In this document: positions 52,816-62,361 of the stretch, piece after piece
How positions within the stretch are numbered: the stretch's first letter is position 1
How the letters are laid out: the number at the start of each line of letters is the position of its first letter
Source of the DNA: Bacteroidales bacterium
Lineage (GTDB): Bacteria; Bacteroidota; Bacteroidia; Bacteroidales; UBA12077
Direction of reading: 5' to 3'
DNA: 64,000 bases
NCBI GenBank assembly: GCA_018334675.1
Contig: JAGXLL010000002.1
Location: 1-64,000 of the forward strand
The notes under the pieces: model-generated
Databases searched by the model: none
What the model was told of the DNA's origin: nothing
The model's input: only the letters and a program-made list of their open reading frames with translations
Translations under genes and position numbers: made by a program

Positions 52816-53754
52816 ATGAGGATTGGCGTGGATATGATGGGCGGCGATTATGCGCCTGATGCAACGGTAAAGGGAGCCATCTTAGCGCAAAAAGTCATTG
52901 ATTCCGAGGCAGAGCTCATCTTAATCGGAGACAGCAATAAGATCAAAGGTATCCTGCGCAATAAGGGATATCCCGATGATCATTTCCAGATCATCCATGC
53001 CGATCAGATCATCCAGAATGGTGAAAATCCGGCAAAAGCTTTCAGCAAGAAACCCTGGTCGAGCATCAAACTGGGGTTTTCCCTTTTGGAGGAAGGCAAG
53101 CTTGATGGCTTTGCCAGTGCCGGCAACACCGGCGCCATGATGGTTGGAGCCATGTATACCGTTAAATCTCTGCCTGGCATCATCCGGCCGGTGATCACAG
53201 CCTCCGTGCCCCAATACGACGGTGGTTTTGCTATATTGCTGGACGTGGGCATCAATCCCGACAGCAAGCCCGACGTGCTGTTTCAATATGGGCTGATCGG
53301 ATCCATATATGCCCAACATGTATACAAAATAGCCAACCCAAGAGTAGGACTCATCAACATCGGAGAGGAAGAGGAAAAGGGCAACCTGGTAGCCCGTTCG
53401 GCATATGAGTTGATGAAGGGAACCCAGCGCTTTAATTTTATTGGCAACATAGAGGGTAACGAATTGTTCGACAGCAAGGCGGATGTTTTTGTTTGCGACG
53501 GTTTTGTCGGCAACATCATCCTCAAACAAGCCGAAGCCACTTATAAGCTGATCCGCAAAAAAGGCATCCGCGACGAATATTTCGAGCGTTTCAACTTTGA
53601 AAACATTGGAGGTACGCCTCTGCTGGGTGTCAACGGGAACATCATCATCGGCCACGGCATATCCAACGAGGTGGCTATAAAAAATATGATCATTCATACC
53701 AAATATGTGATAGATGCCAATCTGTCTGAGAAAATCAAAATAGCTTTTCAATGA
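52816..53754 (+). CDS. plsX: Phosphate acyltransferase PlsX
   Basis: PlsX makes acyl-phosphate from acyl-ACP for phospholipid synthesis. From ATG 52816 it has 312 residues and begins [21 protein letters not shown], with [17 protein letters not shown] (about 97-113), [13 protein letters not shown] and [14 protein letters not shown], and [14 protein letters not shown] near 229-242. A TTG at 52801 would add five residues and is less likely. Its stop overlaps the fabH start as ATGA. Confidence 0.96.
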   Translation: MRIGVDMMGGDYAPDATVKGAILAQKVIDSEAELILIGDSNKIKGILRNKGYPDDHFQIIHADQIIQNGENPAKAFSKKPWSSIKLGFSLLEEGKLDGFASAGNTGAMMVGAMYTVKSLPGIIRPVITASVPQYDGGFAILLDVGINPDSKPDVLFQYGLIGSIYAQHVYKIANPRVGLINIGEEEEKGNLVARSAYELMKGTQRFNFIGNIEGNELFDSKADVFVCDGFVGNIILKQAEATYKLIRKKGIRDEYFERFNFENIGGTPLLGVNGNIIIGHGISNEVAIKNMIIHTKYVIDANLSEKIKIAFQ

Positions 53755-54764
53755 GCAAGCTGCGTGCAACCATCACTGGAGTAGGGGGTTATGTCCCCGA
53801 ATACAGGCTTACCAATGATGAGCTGAGCCAAATGGTTGATACGACGGATGAATGGATCATGACCCGTATAGGCATCAAGGAAAGAAGGATCCTGAAAGAA
53901 AAAGGAAAAGGTGCCTCCGATCTGGGCGTCGAAGCCGTTCGCGAGCTATTAAGAAAAACAAATACCGATCCCGGCGAGGTCGATCTGCTCATCTGCCCCA
54001 CAGTGACCCCCGACATGCAATTCCCGGCCACAGCCAATGTGATCAGCGACAAAGCCGGTATCAGGAATGCCTTCAGCTTTGATCTGAACGCGGGATGCTC
54101 CGGCTTCCTCTATGGCATGTCCACAGCCTCCAGGTTCGTGGAGTCGGGCAGGTATAAGAAAGTAGTGGTGGTTGGGGCAGAGAAGATGTCCGCCATCGTC
54201 GATTACCTGGATCGTGCCACTTGCCCCATCTTTGGCGACGGGTCAGGGGCGGTGCTGATGGAGCCCACCACCGAAGCATTCGGCGTGATGGACGAGATCC
54301 TCCAGGTAGATGGCTCCGGCAGAAGACACCTGTATCAGAAGGCCGGAGGATCGGTCAAACCCGCCACACATGAAACGGTCGATGCCCGGGAGCACTTCAT
54401 ATACCAGGAAGGGCAACAGGTATTCAAGGCAGCCGTGGCCAGGATGGCCGACGCGTCGGTGGAAATCATGAAGCGCAACCACATCGCCCCCGACGACCTG
54501 AACTGGCTGGTACCTCACCAGGCCAACATGCGCATCATCGAAGCGACTGCCCGCCGCATGGGCATCAAAAGAGAACAGGTGATGATCAATATCCAACGCT
54601 ATGGCAATACCACCGCAGCAACATTGCCCCTGTGTCTGTGGGAATGGGAAGAAAAACTCAACAAAGGCGACAACCTGATATTCGCCACCTTTGGGGCCGG
54701 ATTCACCTGGGGCTCCATTTACGTGAAATGGGGCTACGAAGGAAAAAATCACCAGCAAACCTGA
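53751..54764 (+). CDS. fabH: 3-oxoacyl-ACP synthase III
   Basis: FabH condenses acetyl-CoA or branched acyl-CoA with malonyl-ACP to start fatty acid synthesis. The 337-residue product has the catalytic triad C116 in [11 protein letters not shown]256 in VPHQANMRI and N286 in YGNTTAAT. It overlaps plsX by 4 nt, so the two are translationally coupled. A possible terminator lies at 54800-54822. The priming specificity (acetyl or branched chain) cannot be told from sequence. Confidence 0.96.
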   Translation: MSKLRATITGVGGYVPEYRLTNDELSQMVDTTDEWIMTRIGIKERRILKEKGKGASDLGVEAVRELLRKTNTDPGEVDLLICPTVTPDMQFPATANVISDKAGIRNAFSFDLNAGCSGFLYGMSTASRFVESGRYKKVVVVGAEKMSAIVDYLDRATCPIFGDGSGAVLMEPTTEAFGVMDEILQVDGSGRRHLYQKAGGSVKPATHETVDAREHFIYQEGQQVFKAAVARMADASVEIMKRNHIAPDDLNWLVPHQANMRIIEATARRMGIKREQVMINIQRYGNTTAATLPLCLWEWEEKLNKGDNLIFATFGAGFTWGSIYVKWGYEGKNHQQT

Positions 54765-54799
54765 AAAATCCTTCAAACCATCCGTCCATCAACAATAGA

Positions 54800-54822
54800 A
54801 GCCCGGCACGCCCGGCTTTTTT
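54800..54822 (+). terminator. Probable terminator after fabH
   Basis: AGCC (54800-54803) and GGCT (54814-54817) pair, extended past a bulge by GG/CC, and lead into six T. The stem is short, so this is moderate evidence. Confidence 0.5.
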
Positions 54823-54911
54823 ATTGGCTTGCATCGATTTCCTTCAAGTTTGACATTCTCCTCCATTTTTATTACATTCCATAGAATTTGAATTTTAATG
54901 AGCAATGAATT

Positions 54912-55655
54912 ATGCAATGGTATATCGGAACATCAGGATGGAGCTATAACGACTGGAAAGGTCGCTTCTATCCGGATAACCTGAGCGATCCGGCCAAAAG
55001 GCTCGAATACTACACCACCTTCTTCAACACCACCGAAGTAAACAGCACCTTCTACAACATTCCGTCAAAAGAAACGATCGAACAATGGCTGCAAAACAGC
55101 CCGGATGATTTTCGCTTCATCATCAAACTGAACCGCTATTTCACCCATATGAAAAGACTGAAAAGCGACGAGGCAGCCGGCAGCAAATATCAATCGTTTC
55201 AGCATGTTCCCGGGACGCTGGGCAACAAGCTGGGGCCGGTCCTCGTGCAGCTGCCCGGACAAATGAAAAAAAACACCGAAAGGTTGGAAGAATGGCTCGA
55301 CTTCATGCCTCCCCTGAGCTATGCCTTCGAATTCCGCAACAATACCTGGTTCGACTCCGATGTCTACAACACCCTCAAAAAATACCATGCGGCCCTGGTC
55401 TATTCCCACAACCGGGATTTTCCCACCGAACTGAAATGTACTGCCGACTTCATGTATCTGCGCTTTCACGGACCCGAGAAACCATACTATTCCAAATATT
55501 CAGAAAATGAACTGGACGCTGAATTCGAGAAGATCAGCCTTTTCCTGCAGGAATGCCGGGAGATCTATGTGTTTTTCAATAACACCCACCAGGCTTACGC
55601 AGCCGACAATGCGAAACGATGGAAAGAGCTCACACAACAAAATTCAAACATTTAA
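54912..55655 (+). CDS. DUF72 protein
   Basis: The 247-residue protein matches DUF72 (a TIM-barrel family of unknown role): it opens WYIGTSGWSYNDWKGRFYPDNL (about 3-24), with TTEVNSTFYNIPSKETIEQW (about 40-59), FRFIIKLNRYFTHMKRL (about 67-83), YAFEFRNNTWF near 133-143, and YVFFNNTHQAYAADNAKRW (about 220-238). No activity is established for the family. It stands after the fabH operon, 10 nt before the NifX-like gene, with which it may be co-transcribed. Confidence 0.9.
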   Translation: MQWYIGTSGWSYNDWKGRFYPDNLSDPAKRLEYYTTFFNTTEVNSTFYNIPSKETIEQWLQNSPDDFRFIIKLNRYFTHMKRLKSDEAAGSKYQSFQHVPGTLGNKLGPVLVQLPGQMKKNTERLEEWLDFMPPLSYAFEFRNNTWFDSDVYNTLKKYHAALVYSHNRDFPTELKCTADFMYLRFHGPEKPYYSKYSENELDAEFEKISLFLQECREIYVFFNNTHQAYAADNAKRWKELTQQNSNI

Positions 55656-55665
55656 ACCATTTGTC

Positions 55666-55989
55666 ATGAACATCATTTTTTCCGCCAAAGGCAAGGATTG
55701 GGATTCTGAGCTGGACCCCAGGTTCGGAAGGGCCCAGGGATTCCTTCTCTACAATACCGATAACGACCAGCTGAGCTGGCACTCCAACGAAGAAAACAAA
55801 AATGCCGGTCACGGAGCAGGCATCCAGGCGGCTCAAAAAGCGGCCAACCTGAAAGCCGAATGGGCGATCACAGGGCATGTGGGTCCCAAGGCAGACAGCA
55901 CCCTTAAAAGCTCGGGCATTAAGGTTTTTACTGCCGAGACCCCCTGCAAGGTCCGTGAAGCCTATCAAAAATACCTGGATGCACAATAA
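55666..55989 (+). CDS. NifB/NifX-like (dinitrogenase iron-molybdenum cofactor) domain protein
   Basis: The 107-residue protein has the NifX-NifB fold: MNIIFSAKGKDWDSELDPRFGRAQGFLLY (1-29) with the conserved DPRFGRA, NAGHGAGIQAAQKAANLKAEWAITGHVGP (about 46-74), and a C-terminal VFTAETPCKVREAYQKYL. Members outside nitrogen fixers are thought to bind iron-sulfur or metal cofactors. No nif genes are present, so nitrogen fixation is not implied. ATG 55666 is chosen because an upstream extension to 55507 overlaps the DUF72 gene. Confidence 0.88.
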   Translation: MNIIFSAKGKDWDSELDPRFGRAQGFLLYNTDNDQLSWHSNEENKNAGHGAGIQAAQKAANLKAEWAITGHVGPKADSTLKSSGIKVFTAETPCKVREAYQKYLDAQ

Positions 55990-56079
55990 AGAAATTCACC
56001 CTGCCAGCGCTCCCGCGATTCTTATGGAACGGTAAGCCGTAGAAGGGAGAACCCAGGCAGGAAAATCAGCCCTCTGTCA

Positions 56080-56400
56080 CTAGTCCATAAGCGGCTTAAG
56101 CTTCTCGAGCAGGGTATTCTTGGGAACGGCTCCTACCTGCTTGTCTTTTAGCTCTCCATCCTTGAAAAACAAGATGGTCGGGATGTTTCTTACCCTGTAC
56201 TTGGTAGGGGTCTGTGGATTGCTGTCTACATCCAGCTTGGCGCAAACAACCTGATCTTCATACTCTTTGCCGATCTCCTCAATGATGGGACCGATCATTT
56301 TGCAGGGGCCACACCATTCGGCCCACAGATCAACAATAACAGGCTTATCGGACTGGAGCACTTTTTCTTCAAAATTCGTGTCGGTTACTTCAATATTCAT
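56080..56400 (-). CDS. trxA: Thioredoxin
   Basis: The 106-residue protein is a cytosolic thioredoxin: the active site WAEWCGPCKM has C30 and C33, the buried Asp is D24 in IVDLW, and the cis-Pro is in RNIPTILFF (about 71-79). It reduces disulfides in ribonucleotide reductase and peroxiredoxins. It is transcribed from its own promoter (56437-56466), and lies 57 nt after the dnaE stop. Confidence 0.97.
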   Translation of the reverse strand: MNIEVTDTNFEEKVLQSDKPVIVDLWAEWCGPCKMIGPIIEEIGKEYEDQVVCAKLDVDSNPQTPTKYRVRNIPTILFFKDGELKDKQVGAVPKNTLLEKLKPLMD

Positions 56401-56436
56401 AATCTGGCGGTTTATTGTTTATAAAGGATATGTTTA

Positions 56437-56466
56437 CAAAAATAGGGCAAAAAATGTTTAACTCAA
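56437..56466 (-). promoter_or_regulatory. Promoter of trxA
   Basis: On the minus strand TTG (56466-56464, inside the last codons of dnaE) and TATTTTTG (56444-56437) are 19 bases apart and match the -33/-7 pattern. The -7 box lies 36 nt before the trxA ATG. Confidence 0.65.
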
Positions 56467-59400
56467 TGTATATTGAATCGCCGAGTTCTGATCCAGAAAA
56501 TCGATCAGGTCGTTGGTCACGTTGATGCGTCGGGAGCGTGAAAACATCTCCAGCGAGATGTTATCGGCCGGGTCAATGATCTGAAAACGCATGAGCACCC
56601 TGCCTTTTTCCGCGGTAAATTCATTGAGCTGGCTGATCAGGTCGGGATTGATCTCCGAAAGGGGCAACTTCAGTGTGATGGTACGGATCATATCTTCCCT
56701 GACTTCACTCAGCAGATGCATGTCCTTCACCTTGAACTCATACTGGTTGGGGTCGTTGAACCGGGGCTGAATGCGCCCTTTTATCATCAGGGGATAATCC
56801 TTGTAGAAAAACTTGCGAAATTCCTGGTAGTCCTTACCGAACATGATGAACTCGTAGGAATCGGTATAATCCTGGAGGGTCAGGCGGCCATAGGGTTTGT
56901 TGTTCTTGCTCACGGCGTGCTGGACCTTGACGGCGATGCCTCCTACCGTAAGATCCTTGTTGCGGTAGGTGTCGAACTCGTCGTTGAGCTGCTTAAGAGT
57001 CAGTGTGGTGAAGTGACGCAGCTCCGTCTTAAAATCATCCAGCGGATGGGCTGAAAGGTAGATGCCTACCAGTTCCTTCTCCCAATTCAGCTTCTCCAGC
57101 TTGCGCCATTCATCTGCCTCCGGCATCCTGGGACGGGCTACCTCTACCCCGCCGGCCGCTCCAAAAAGCGACTGCTGTTGCGACTGTTTATCGCTCTGGT
57201 ATTTGGTGCCATACTTGATCAGGCTCTCAATAAAGACGGTTTCTTTGCCGTTTTCGGCAAAAAACTGTGACCGGTTGTGCTGTCCCAGGTTATCGAAGGC
57301 CCCGGCAGTGGCAAGCGACTCTATACTTTTCTTATTCACCGCATGCAGGTTGACGCGTTCCACAAAATCAAATACATCCTTATAGTGCCCGTTGGCCTCC
57401 CTTTCTTCGATAATCTTACGTGCCGCAGTTTCTCCCACTCCCTTGATGGCACTCAGGCCAAAGCGGATGTTTCCCTCCTGGTTGACATTGAAACGCAGCT
57501 TACTCTCATTGACATCGGGTCCCAACACCGAGATGCCCATCCTCCGGCATTCATCCATAAAAGTGGTGACCTTGTCGATGTTGGTAGACCACCGGCTGAG
57601 CACGGCCGACATGTATTCGGCAGGATAGTGGGCTTTCAGGTAGGCTGTTTGATAGGACACTAAAGCGTAACAGGTGGAATGCGACTTGTTGAACGCATAT
57701 TGGGCAAAGGCTTCCCAGTCATTCCAGATCTTACTGACGGTCTTCTCCTCAAAGCCATTGTTCTTACATCCCTCAAAAAATTTCTCTTTTAGCTGCTCCA
57801 TCAGCTTTTTCTTCTTCTTTCCCATGGCCTTGCGCAGGGAGTCGGCCTGCCCCTTGGTGAAACCCGCCAGCTTCTGTGAAAGGAGCATCACCTGCTCCTG
57901 GTAAACGGTGATCCCATAGGTTTCCTCCAGGTACTCCTCCATCTCCGGCAGGGTATAATGGATCTCTTCCTGCCCGTGCTTACGCTTGATGTAGCTGGGT
58001 ATGTTATCCATGGGACCCGGCCGGTACAACGCGTTCATGGCGATCAGGTCCTCGAAGCGGTTGGGTTTGAGCTGACGCAGGTTTTTCTTCATCCCGGGCG
58101 ATTCAAACTGGAAAAGGGCGGTCGTCTCTCCCCGGCTGTACAACTCATACGTTTGGGGATCCTCCAGCGACACATTTTCGATGTCCACCTCGATACCCCG
58201 TGAATCATTGACGTTCTGCACAGCATCCTTGATGATCGATAGGGTTTTGAGTCCCAGAAAATCCATCTTCAGCATGCCCACCGATTCTACATGATCACCG
58301 TCGTATTGGGTTACCCGCAGGTTGGTATCCTTGGAAGTACAGATCGGGATATGCTCGATGAGATCGTCCTTTCCGATGATCACACCGCAGGCATGCAACC
58401 CTGTCTGCCGCAGGGAGCCTTCCAGGGTCTCGGCATACTTCAGGGTTCTTTTTACCAGGTCCTCACCGTTATCCCGCTCTTTCCTGAGCCCCGGAACTTC
58501 CTGGTAGGCTCTCTTCATCGTCATGCCGGGGTTTTCTGGTACCAGCTTGGCCAGCATGTCGGCCTTGGCCAGGGGCAGCTTCTCCACCCGGGCAATGTCA
58601 CGGATGGCCAAACGGGCTTTCATGGTACCAAAGGTGATGATGTGGGCCACCTTCTCAATGCCATATTTTTCCACCACCCAGTTAAGCACCTGATCCCTGC
58701 CGTCCTCGTCGAAGTCGATGTCGATATCGGGCATAGAGATGCGGTCGGGGTTGAGAAAACGCTCAAACAGCAGATTGTACTTGATGGGGTCCACGTCGGT
58801 GATGTTGATGCAATAGGCCACTGCCGAGCCGGCGGCAGAACCTCTGCCCGGACCTACTGATACATCCAGTTCCCTGGCAGCATTGATGAAATCCTGCACG
58901 ATCAAGAAATAGCCGGGGAACCCCATCCCCTTGATCACATTAAGTTCAAAATCAATCCGTTCCCGAACTTCATCGGTGATCTCTCCATAACGTCTTTTGG
59001 CCCCTTCAAAGGTGATGTGCCGCAGATAATCATCTTCATTCTCAAAGCCTTCCGGCAAAGGAAAATCCGGCATGAGGGGCTCGGAATCCAGCTCGTATTC
59101 TTCAATCTTATCCGCCAGCTCATGGGTATTCTCAATGGCCTCCGGCACATCGGCAAAGAGCTCAGACATCTCCCCGCTGGTCTTGAAATATTCCTGCTTG
59201 GTATAGGTCATCCGGTCGGGATCATCCAGATCCTTGCCGGTATTGAGGCATATCAGCCGGTCGTGGGCTTCCGCATCTTCGGCATTGATAAAGTGCACAT
59301 CGTTGGTGGCGATCACCCTGACCCCATGCTTGCTGGCCAGCTCCAGCAGGATGGCATTGCTCCGCTCCTCCTGCTCATATACATCGCGGTCCTTGGCAGG

Positions 59401-59943
59401 ATTGCCGGAGGGATGGCGCTGCAATTCCAAATAGAAATCCTCGCCAAAAATCTCACGATACTCCAGCATCACTCTCTCAGCCTGTTCCTTGCCCTGACGC
59501 AAGGCAGCCTTGGGTACCTCACCCCCTATACAGGCTGAAGAAACGATCAGCCCCTCTGAATACTCCCTTAAAAGCTCCTTGTCAATGCGCGAGGTATAGT
59601 AAAAACCTTCCGTCCAGCCATACGAGACCAGCTTGATCAGATTCTTATAACCGGTATGGTTCTTCGCCAAAACGATCAGGTGGTAACCGCTGCGGTCCTT
59701 CTGCCCCGATTTATCATGGCGGCTTCCTTCTGCCATATACATCTCACAACCGATGATGGGCTTGATTCCCTGGTTGCGGGCTTCATTATAAAAAGCCTTC
59801 ACCCCGAACATATTGCCATGATCGGTGATGGCCACCGCCTGCATGCCATCATCTTTGGCTTTGGCGATCAGATCCGGGACATTGGAAGCCCCATCCAGTA
59901 TCGAATACTGGGTGTGCACGTGCAGATGCGTGAATCTCCCCAT
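56458..59943 (-). CDS. dnaE: DNA polymerase III alpha subunit
   Basis: DnaE is the replicative polymerase catalytic subunit. The 1161-residue product starts with the PHP domain (HLHVHTQYSILDGA, about 7-20; AITDHGN near 38-44), followed by the palm with SVGPGRGSAAGS (about 363-374) and the catalytic PDIDIDFDEDGRD (about 401-413, with two metal Asp). Fingers, a helix-hairpin-helix near 860-900 and an OB domain near 1000-1070 follow. Length matches DnaE1 and not the shorter DnaE2, and the PHP histidines look intact. It is transcribed alone; no clear promoter was found upstream. Confidence 0.97.
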   Translation of the reverse strand: MGRFTHLHVHTQYSILDGASNVPDLIAKAKDDGMQAVAITDHGNMFGVKAFYNEARNQGIKPIIGCEMYMAEGSRHDKSGQKDRSGYHLIVLAKNHTGYKNLIKLVSYGWTEGFYYTSRIDKELLREYSEGLIVSSACIGGEVPKAALRQGKEQAERVMLEYREIFGEDFYLELQRHPSGNPAKDRDVYEQEERSNAILLELASKHGVRVIATNDVHFINAEDAEAHDRLICLNTGKDLDDPDRMTYTKQEYFKTSGEMSELFADVPEAIENTHELADKIEEYELDSEPLMPDFPLPEGFENEDDYLRHITFEGAKRRYGEITDEVRERIDFELNVIKGMGFPGYFLIVQDFINAARELDVSVGPGRGSAAGSAVAYCINITDVDPIKYNLLFERFLNPDRISMPDIDIDFDEDGRDQVLNWVVEKYGIEKVAHIITFGTMKARLAIRDIARVEKLPLAKADMLAKLVPENPGMTMKRAYQEVPGLRKERDNGEDLVKRTLKYAETLEGSLRQTGLHACGVIIGKDDLIEHIPICTSKDTNLRVTQYDGDHVESVGMLKMDFLGLKTLSIIKDAVQNVNDSRGIEVDIENVSLEDPQTYELYSRGETTALFQFESPGMKKNLRQLKPNRFEDLIAMNALYRPGPMDNIPSYIKRKHGQEEIHYTLPEMEEYLEETYGITVYQEQVMLLSQKLAGFTKGQADSLRKAMGKKKKKLMEQLKEKFFEGCKNNGFEEKTVSKIWNDWEAFAQYAFNKSHSTCYALVSYQTAYLKAHYPAEYMSAVLSRWSTNIDKVTTFMDECRRMGISVLGPDVNESKLRFNVNQEGNIRFGLSAIKGVGETAARKIIEEREANGHYKDVFDFVERVNLHAVNKKSIESLATAGAFDNLGQHNRSQFFAENGKETVFIESLIKYGTKYQSDKQSQQQSLFGAAGGVEVARPRMPEADEWRKLEKLNWEKELVGIYLSAHPLDDFKTELRHFTTLTLKQLNDEFDTYRNKDLTVGGIAVKVQHAVSKNNKPYGRLTLQDYTDSYEFIMFGKDYQEFRKFFYKDYPLMIKGRIQPRFNDPNQYEFKVKDMHLLSEVREDMIRTITLKLPLSEINPDLISQLNEFTAEKGRVLMRFQIIDPADNISLEMFSRSRRINVTNDLIDFLDQNSAIQYTLS

Positions 59944-60147
59944 AAATTTCAGATTCTTTAATGTTTAAGCGATAAAAACCGCTGCGGGATTGGGTCATTA
60001 AAATTAGTAAATTAACAGGGGTCCATGGCAAGGCCAGAGATAAAAATTATCAAAACTTGCTCCTCAAAGCAATGGAAAAGCCTGGAAATTATAAGCACCT
60101 GTTGTTAATAAATTGGTAAAATTCCTTTCGTAATAGAAATATTGTTA

Positions 60148-60155
60148 TATCTTTG
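60148..60155 (+). promoter_or_regulatory. -7 box of rpsP-rimM
   Basis: TATCTTTG is an exact TAnnTTTG match, 58 nt before the rpsP ATG. The -33 region has only TTTCG at 60125-60129. The remaining 190 bases back to dnaE hold nothing I recognise. Confidence 0.6.
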
Positions 60156-60213
60156 CGGGACAAATTTTGAAAATAGCTTTGAAAATCACTTAAAAGCAAA
60201 ATCAAGGAAGAAT

Positions 60214-60954
60214 ATGCCTGTAAAAATCAGATTAACAAGAAGAGGAAGGAAGAAGCAACCGTTTTATCACATTGTCGTTGCTGATAGTAGGGCGCCACGG
60301 GATGGTAAGTACATCGAGAAGCTCGGTATGTACGATCCTACTACGAAGCCAGCCACCATTGACTTGGATTTTGACAAAGCCTTGGACTGGGTTCAAAAAG
60401 GGGCACAACCTACTGATACTTGTAAAGCTATTCTCTCCTACAAAGGGGTGATGATGAAGAAACACCTGCAGGAGGGAGTAAGAAAAAATGCACTTACCCA
60501 GGAGGAAGCCGACAAGAAGTTCAATGAGTGGCTGACCGACAAAGAACAGAAGATTCGGGCAGCAAGAGAGTCAGAAATCAGTAAGTTGCAAAAAGAAGAG
60601 GAACAGCGCATAGAAGCTGAGAAGAAGATCAACCAGGAACGCGCTGAAGAGTTGGCTAAGAGAAACGCAGAGCAGGCCGAGGAAGAAAAGACTGAAGAAC
60701 AGAAAGCTGAACCTGCCGAAGCAAGCGAAGAACAAGCTGAGGAGCAACCCAAAGAAGCTCAGGAACCCGCAGCGGAAGAGAAGCCTGAAGAAGAAGCCAA
60801 GGCTGAAGAAAAGGAAGAACCCGAAGCCCAGGAGGAAGAGAAAAAAGCCGAAGAGCCCAAGGAAGAGCCTGAAGCCAAAGCAGAAGAGCAAGCCGACGAA
60901 AAGAAGGAAGAAGATACCAATCAGCAGGAAGAATCTGACAAAAAAGAAGAATAA
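60214..60954 (+). CDS. rpsP: 30S ribosomal protein S16 with long acidic extension
   Basis: S16 helps fold 16S rRNA during 30S assembly. From ATG 60214 the product is 246 residues. The S16 core (1 to about 90) begins [38 protein letters not shown] and includes the [12 protein letters not shown] segment. After about residue 100 the chain becomes a helical, then Glu/Ala/Lys/Gln-rich tail of about 145 residues. Canonical S16 is 80-90 residues, and Bacteroidota copies are commonly near 180, so this is long even for the phylum. An upstream in-frame start at 60142 lies before the predicted transcription start. rimM follows after 14 nt. Confidence 0.95.
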   Translation: MPVKIRLTRRGRKKQPFYHIVVADSRAPRDGKYIEKLGMYDPTTKPATIDLDFDKALDWVQKGAQPTDTCKAILSYKGVMMKKHLQEGVRKNALTQEEADKKFNEWLTDKEQKIRAARESEISKLQKEEEQRIEAEKKINQERAEELAKRNAEQAEEEKTEEQKAEPAEASEEQAEEQPKEAQEPAAEEKPEEEAKAEEKEEPEAQEEEKKAEEPKEEPEAKAEEQADEKKEEDTNQQEESDKKEE

Positions 60955-60968
60955 ACCCTCAGTGGTTG

Positions 60969-61490
60969 ATGGAATTCAACGTCAGCAAGCCTCTTGGCAA
61001 GGTACTCAAGACCCATGGCAAACAAGGGGAGCTGATCATAAGTTTTGAAGAGCATTTTCCTGAAGATTTTCAAAAGATGGAATCACTTTTCATTGAGATC
61101 AATGAGCAAGTGGTTCCATTTTTTTTGAATCGGGTTATCACCAAAACACCTACCACTGCAGTCATCAAGCTGGAAGACGTGGATACCATTGAAGAGGCCC
61201 GTGAACTGACCGGCCTGACCTGGTATCTGCCCGGGGCCTCAACCCGGCACGAGCCTTCTCCGCAGATGCCGGAGCTTGAAGAGTTAACCGGCTTTACCCT
61301 GATCGATCAGCATGAACAGGTGATCGGGGTTATCGAAGGTTATAAGGACATCCCTTCCAACACCCTTGTGGAAGTACGACACGGGGAAAACCTGACCGCT
61401 ATCCCGCTGAACGAAGAAACCCTCCACTACATCGACCCGGAGAAAAAAATCCTCAAAACCGAGGTCGCCGAAGGATTATTGGATTTATAA
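60969..61490 (+). CDS. rimM: 16S rRNA processing protein RimM
   Basis: RimM helps assemble the 30S head near S19. From ATG 60969 it has 173 residues with the N-terminal beta barrel (LGKVLKTHGKQGELIISFEE, about 9-28; VIKLEDVDTIEEARELTG, about 66-83) and the C-terminal PRC domain (LTGFTLIDQHEQVIGVIEG, about 103-121; LVEVRHGENLTAIPLNEE). A TTG three bases upstream is an alternative start. The pairing with rpsP is standard; trmD, often next, is absent here. Confidence 0.94.
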   Translation: MEFNVSKPLGKVLKTHGKQGELIISFEEHFPEDFQKMESLFIEINEQVVPFFLNRVITKTPTTAVIKLEDVDTIEEARELTGLTWYLPGASTRHEPSPQMPELEELTGFTLIDQHEQVIGVIEGYKDIPSNTLVEVRHGENLTAIPLNEETLHYIDPEKKILKTEVAEGLLDL

Positions 61491-61510
61491 GGGTTGGCAG
61501 GCAAAAGCGA

Positions 61511-61951
61511 TCATCCCTGCTCAAAATCCAGGTCCTTCTCATAATCCCTGATGCTTGCCCGCCAGATGTCCGGCAGCTCCAGCGACTGCCCCTGTGGGTA
61601 ACTGAATCCCGACAGCACGGCCCGGTTCATGCATCGAACATCATCGGGTTGCTCGCCCACCAGCCTCTGGTCCATCCGCAGGCTCTTATTACCCAATTGA
61701 TATACCTTGGTCAGCACCTTTACCGGATCGTACATCATCACCGGACGTACATATTCAATCTCAATCTTCACCAATACCAGGACTTTGTCGTACCAATCCA
61801 ACCGGTAACCAAATACCTCCTCAAAATATTGCAAACGGGCATAATCAAAATAATTCTGATAGACGGAGTTGTTCACATGACCCATGATATCCACATCATT
61901 GAACCGGATCTGAATAGGGGTCTGGTGGTAAAAGGTGTAATTTTTCTCCAT
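61511..61951 (-). CDS. Acyl-CoA thioesterase, 4HBT/YbgC-like
   Basis: The 146-residue protein has the hot-dog fold signature of the 4-hydroxybenzoyl-CoA thioesterase group: IQIRFNDVDIMGHVNNSVYQNYFDYARLQYFEEV (about 13-46), with the catalytic Asp in DVDIMGHVNN, then a strand set KIEIEYVRPVMMYDPVKVLTKV (about 61-82). It would release CoA from short or medium acyl-CoAs; the substrate is unknown. ATG 61951 is chosen, since an upstream open frame to 62128 overlaps the DUF2807 gene and lacks similarity. It converges on rimM (20-nt gap). Confidence 0.88.
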   Translation of the reverse strand: MEKNYTFYHQTPIQIRFNDVDIMGHVNNSVYQNYFDYARLQYFEEVFGYRLDWYDKVLVLVKIEIEYVRPVMMYDPVKVLTKVYQLGNKSLRMDQRLVGEQPDDVRCMNRAVLSGFSYPQGQSLELPDIWRASIRDYEKDLDFEQG

Positions 61952-62046
61952 GACATCAAGGCTTTGAATGGGAATAAATTTACAAAATAAGATGCAGCAA
62001 TGTTCAGGAATTTTCGTCCTTGATGACAAAACCACTACATGATTGA

Positions 62047-62355
62047 ATGATGAAGATAAAGATTTTAACAGGGATCGCCGCTCTGCTATTTTCATCTGTG
62101 ATATGGACGCAGGCAGCAGATGATGCAACCTCCGGTGACAAGAAAGTGACTCGCGAAGTATCTTCTTTCACAGAAATTGAACTTTCCGTCGCAGCCAATC
62201 TGTACCTGAAACAAGGTAGCGAACATCGTTTGGTACTGGAAGGGGATGAGGATGAGCTGGATGTGTCCATTTCAGGAAGCGGTAAAGTTCGCTATAAAGG
62301 AGCACCCAGGGTCAATGCCAGCATATCGGGTTCGGGCAGGGCAGAGTCATATTAA
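62047..62355 (+). pseudogene. Shortened DUF2807 (GIN domain) exported protein, probable internal deletion
   Basis: The 102-residue product has a signal peptide (about 1-23) and the DUF2807 N-terminal part (VSSFTEIELSVAANLYLKQGSEHRLVLEGDEDEL, about 38-71), and goes straight into the family's C-terminal repeat (DVSISGSGKVRYKGAP, about 72-87, then SISGSGRAESY). Complete members are about 220-250 residues with a beta-helix of SGSG repeats between these parts. The reading frame is kept, so the protein may still be made as a shortened form, but the deletion of roughly 120 residues makes a remnant more likely. A second Met three bases in is an alternative start. Confidence 0.7.
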
Positions 62356-62361
62356 AGGTTC

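Noticed and set aside
55666..55989. Nitrogen fixation from the NifX-like gene
   Set aside because: The domain is common in non-fixing bacteria and no nif structural or assembly genes are present.
56000..56061. Long imperfect hairpin between the NifX-like gene and trxA as a terminator
   Set aside because: The outer arms CCTGCC and GGCAGG are 50 bases apart with weak inner pairing and no T run, so it falls short of a supported feature.
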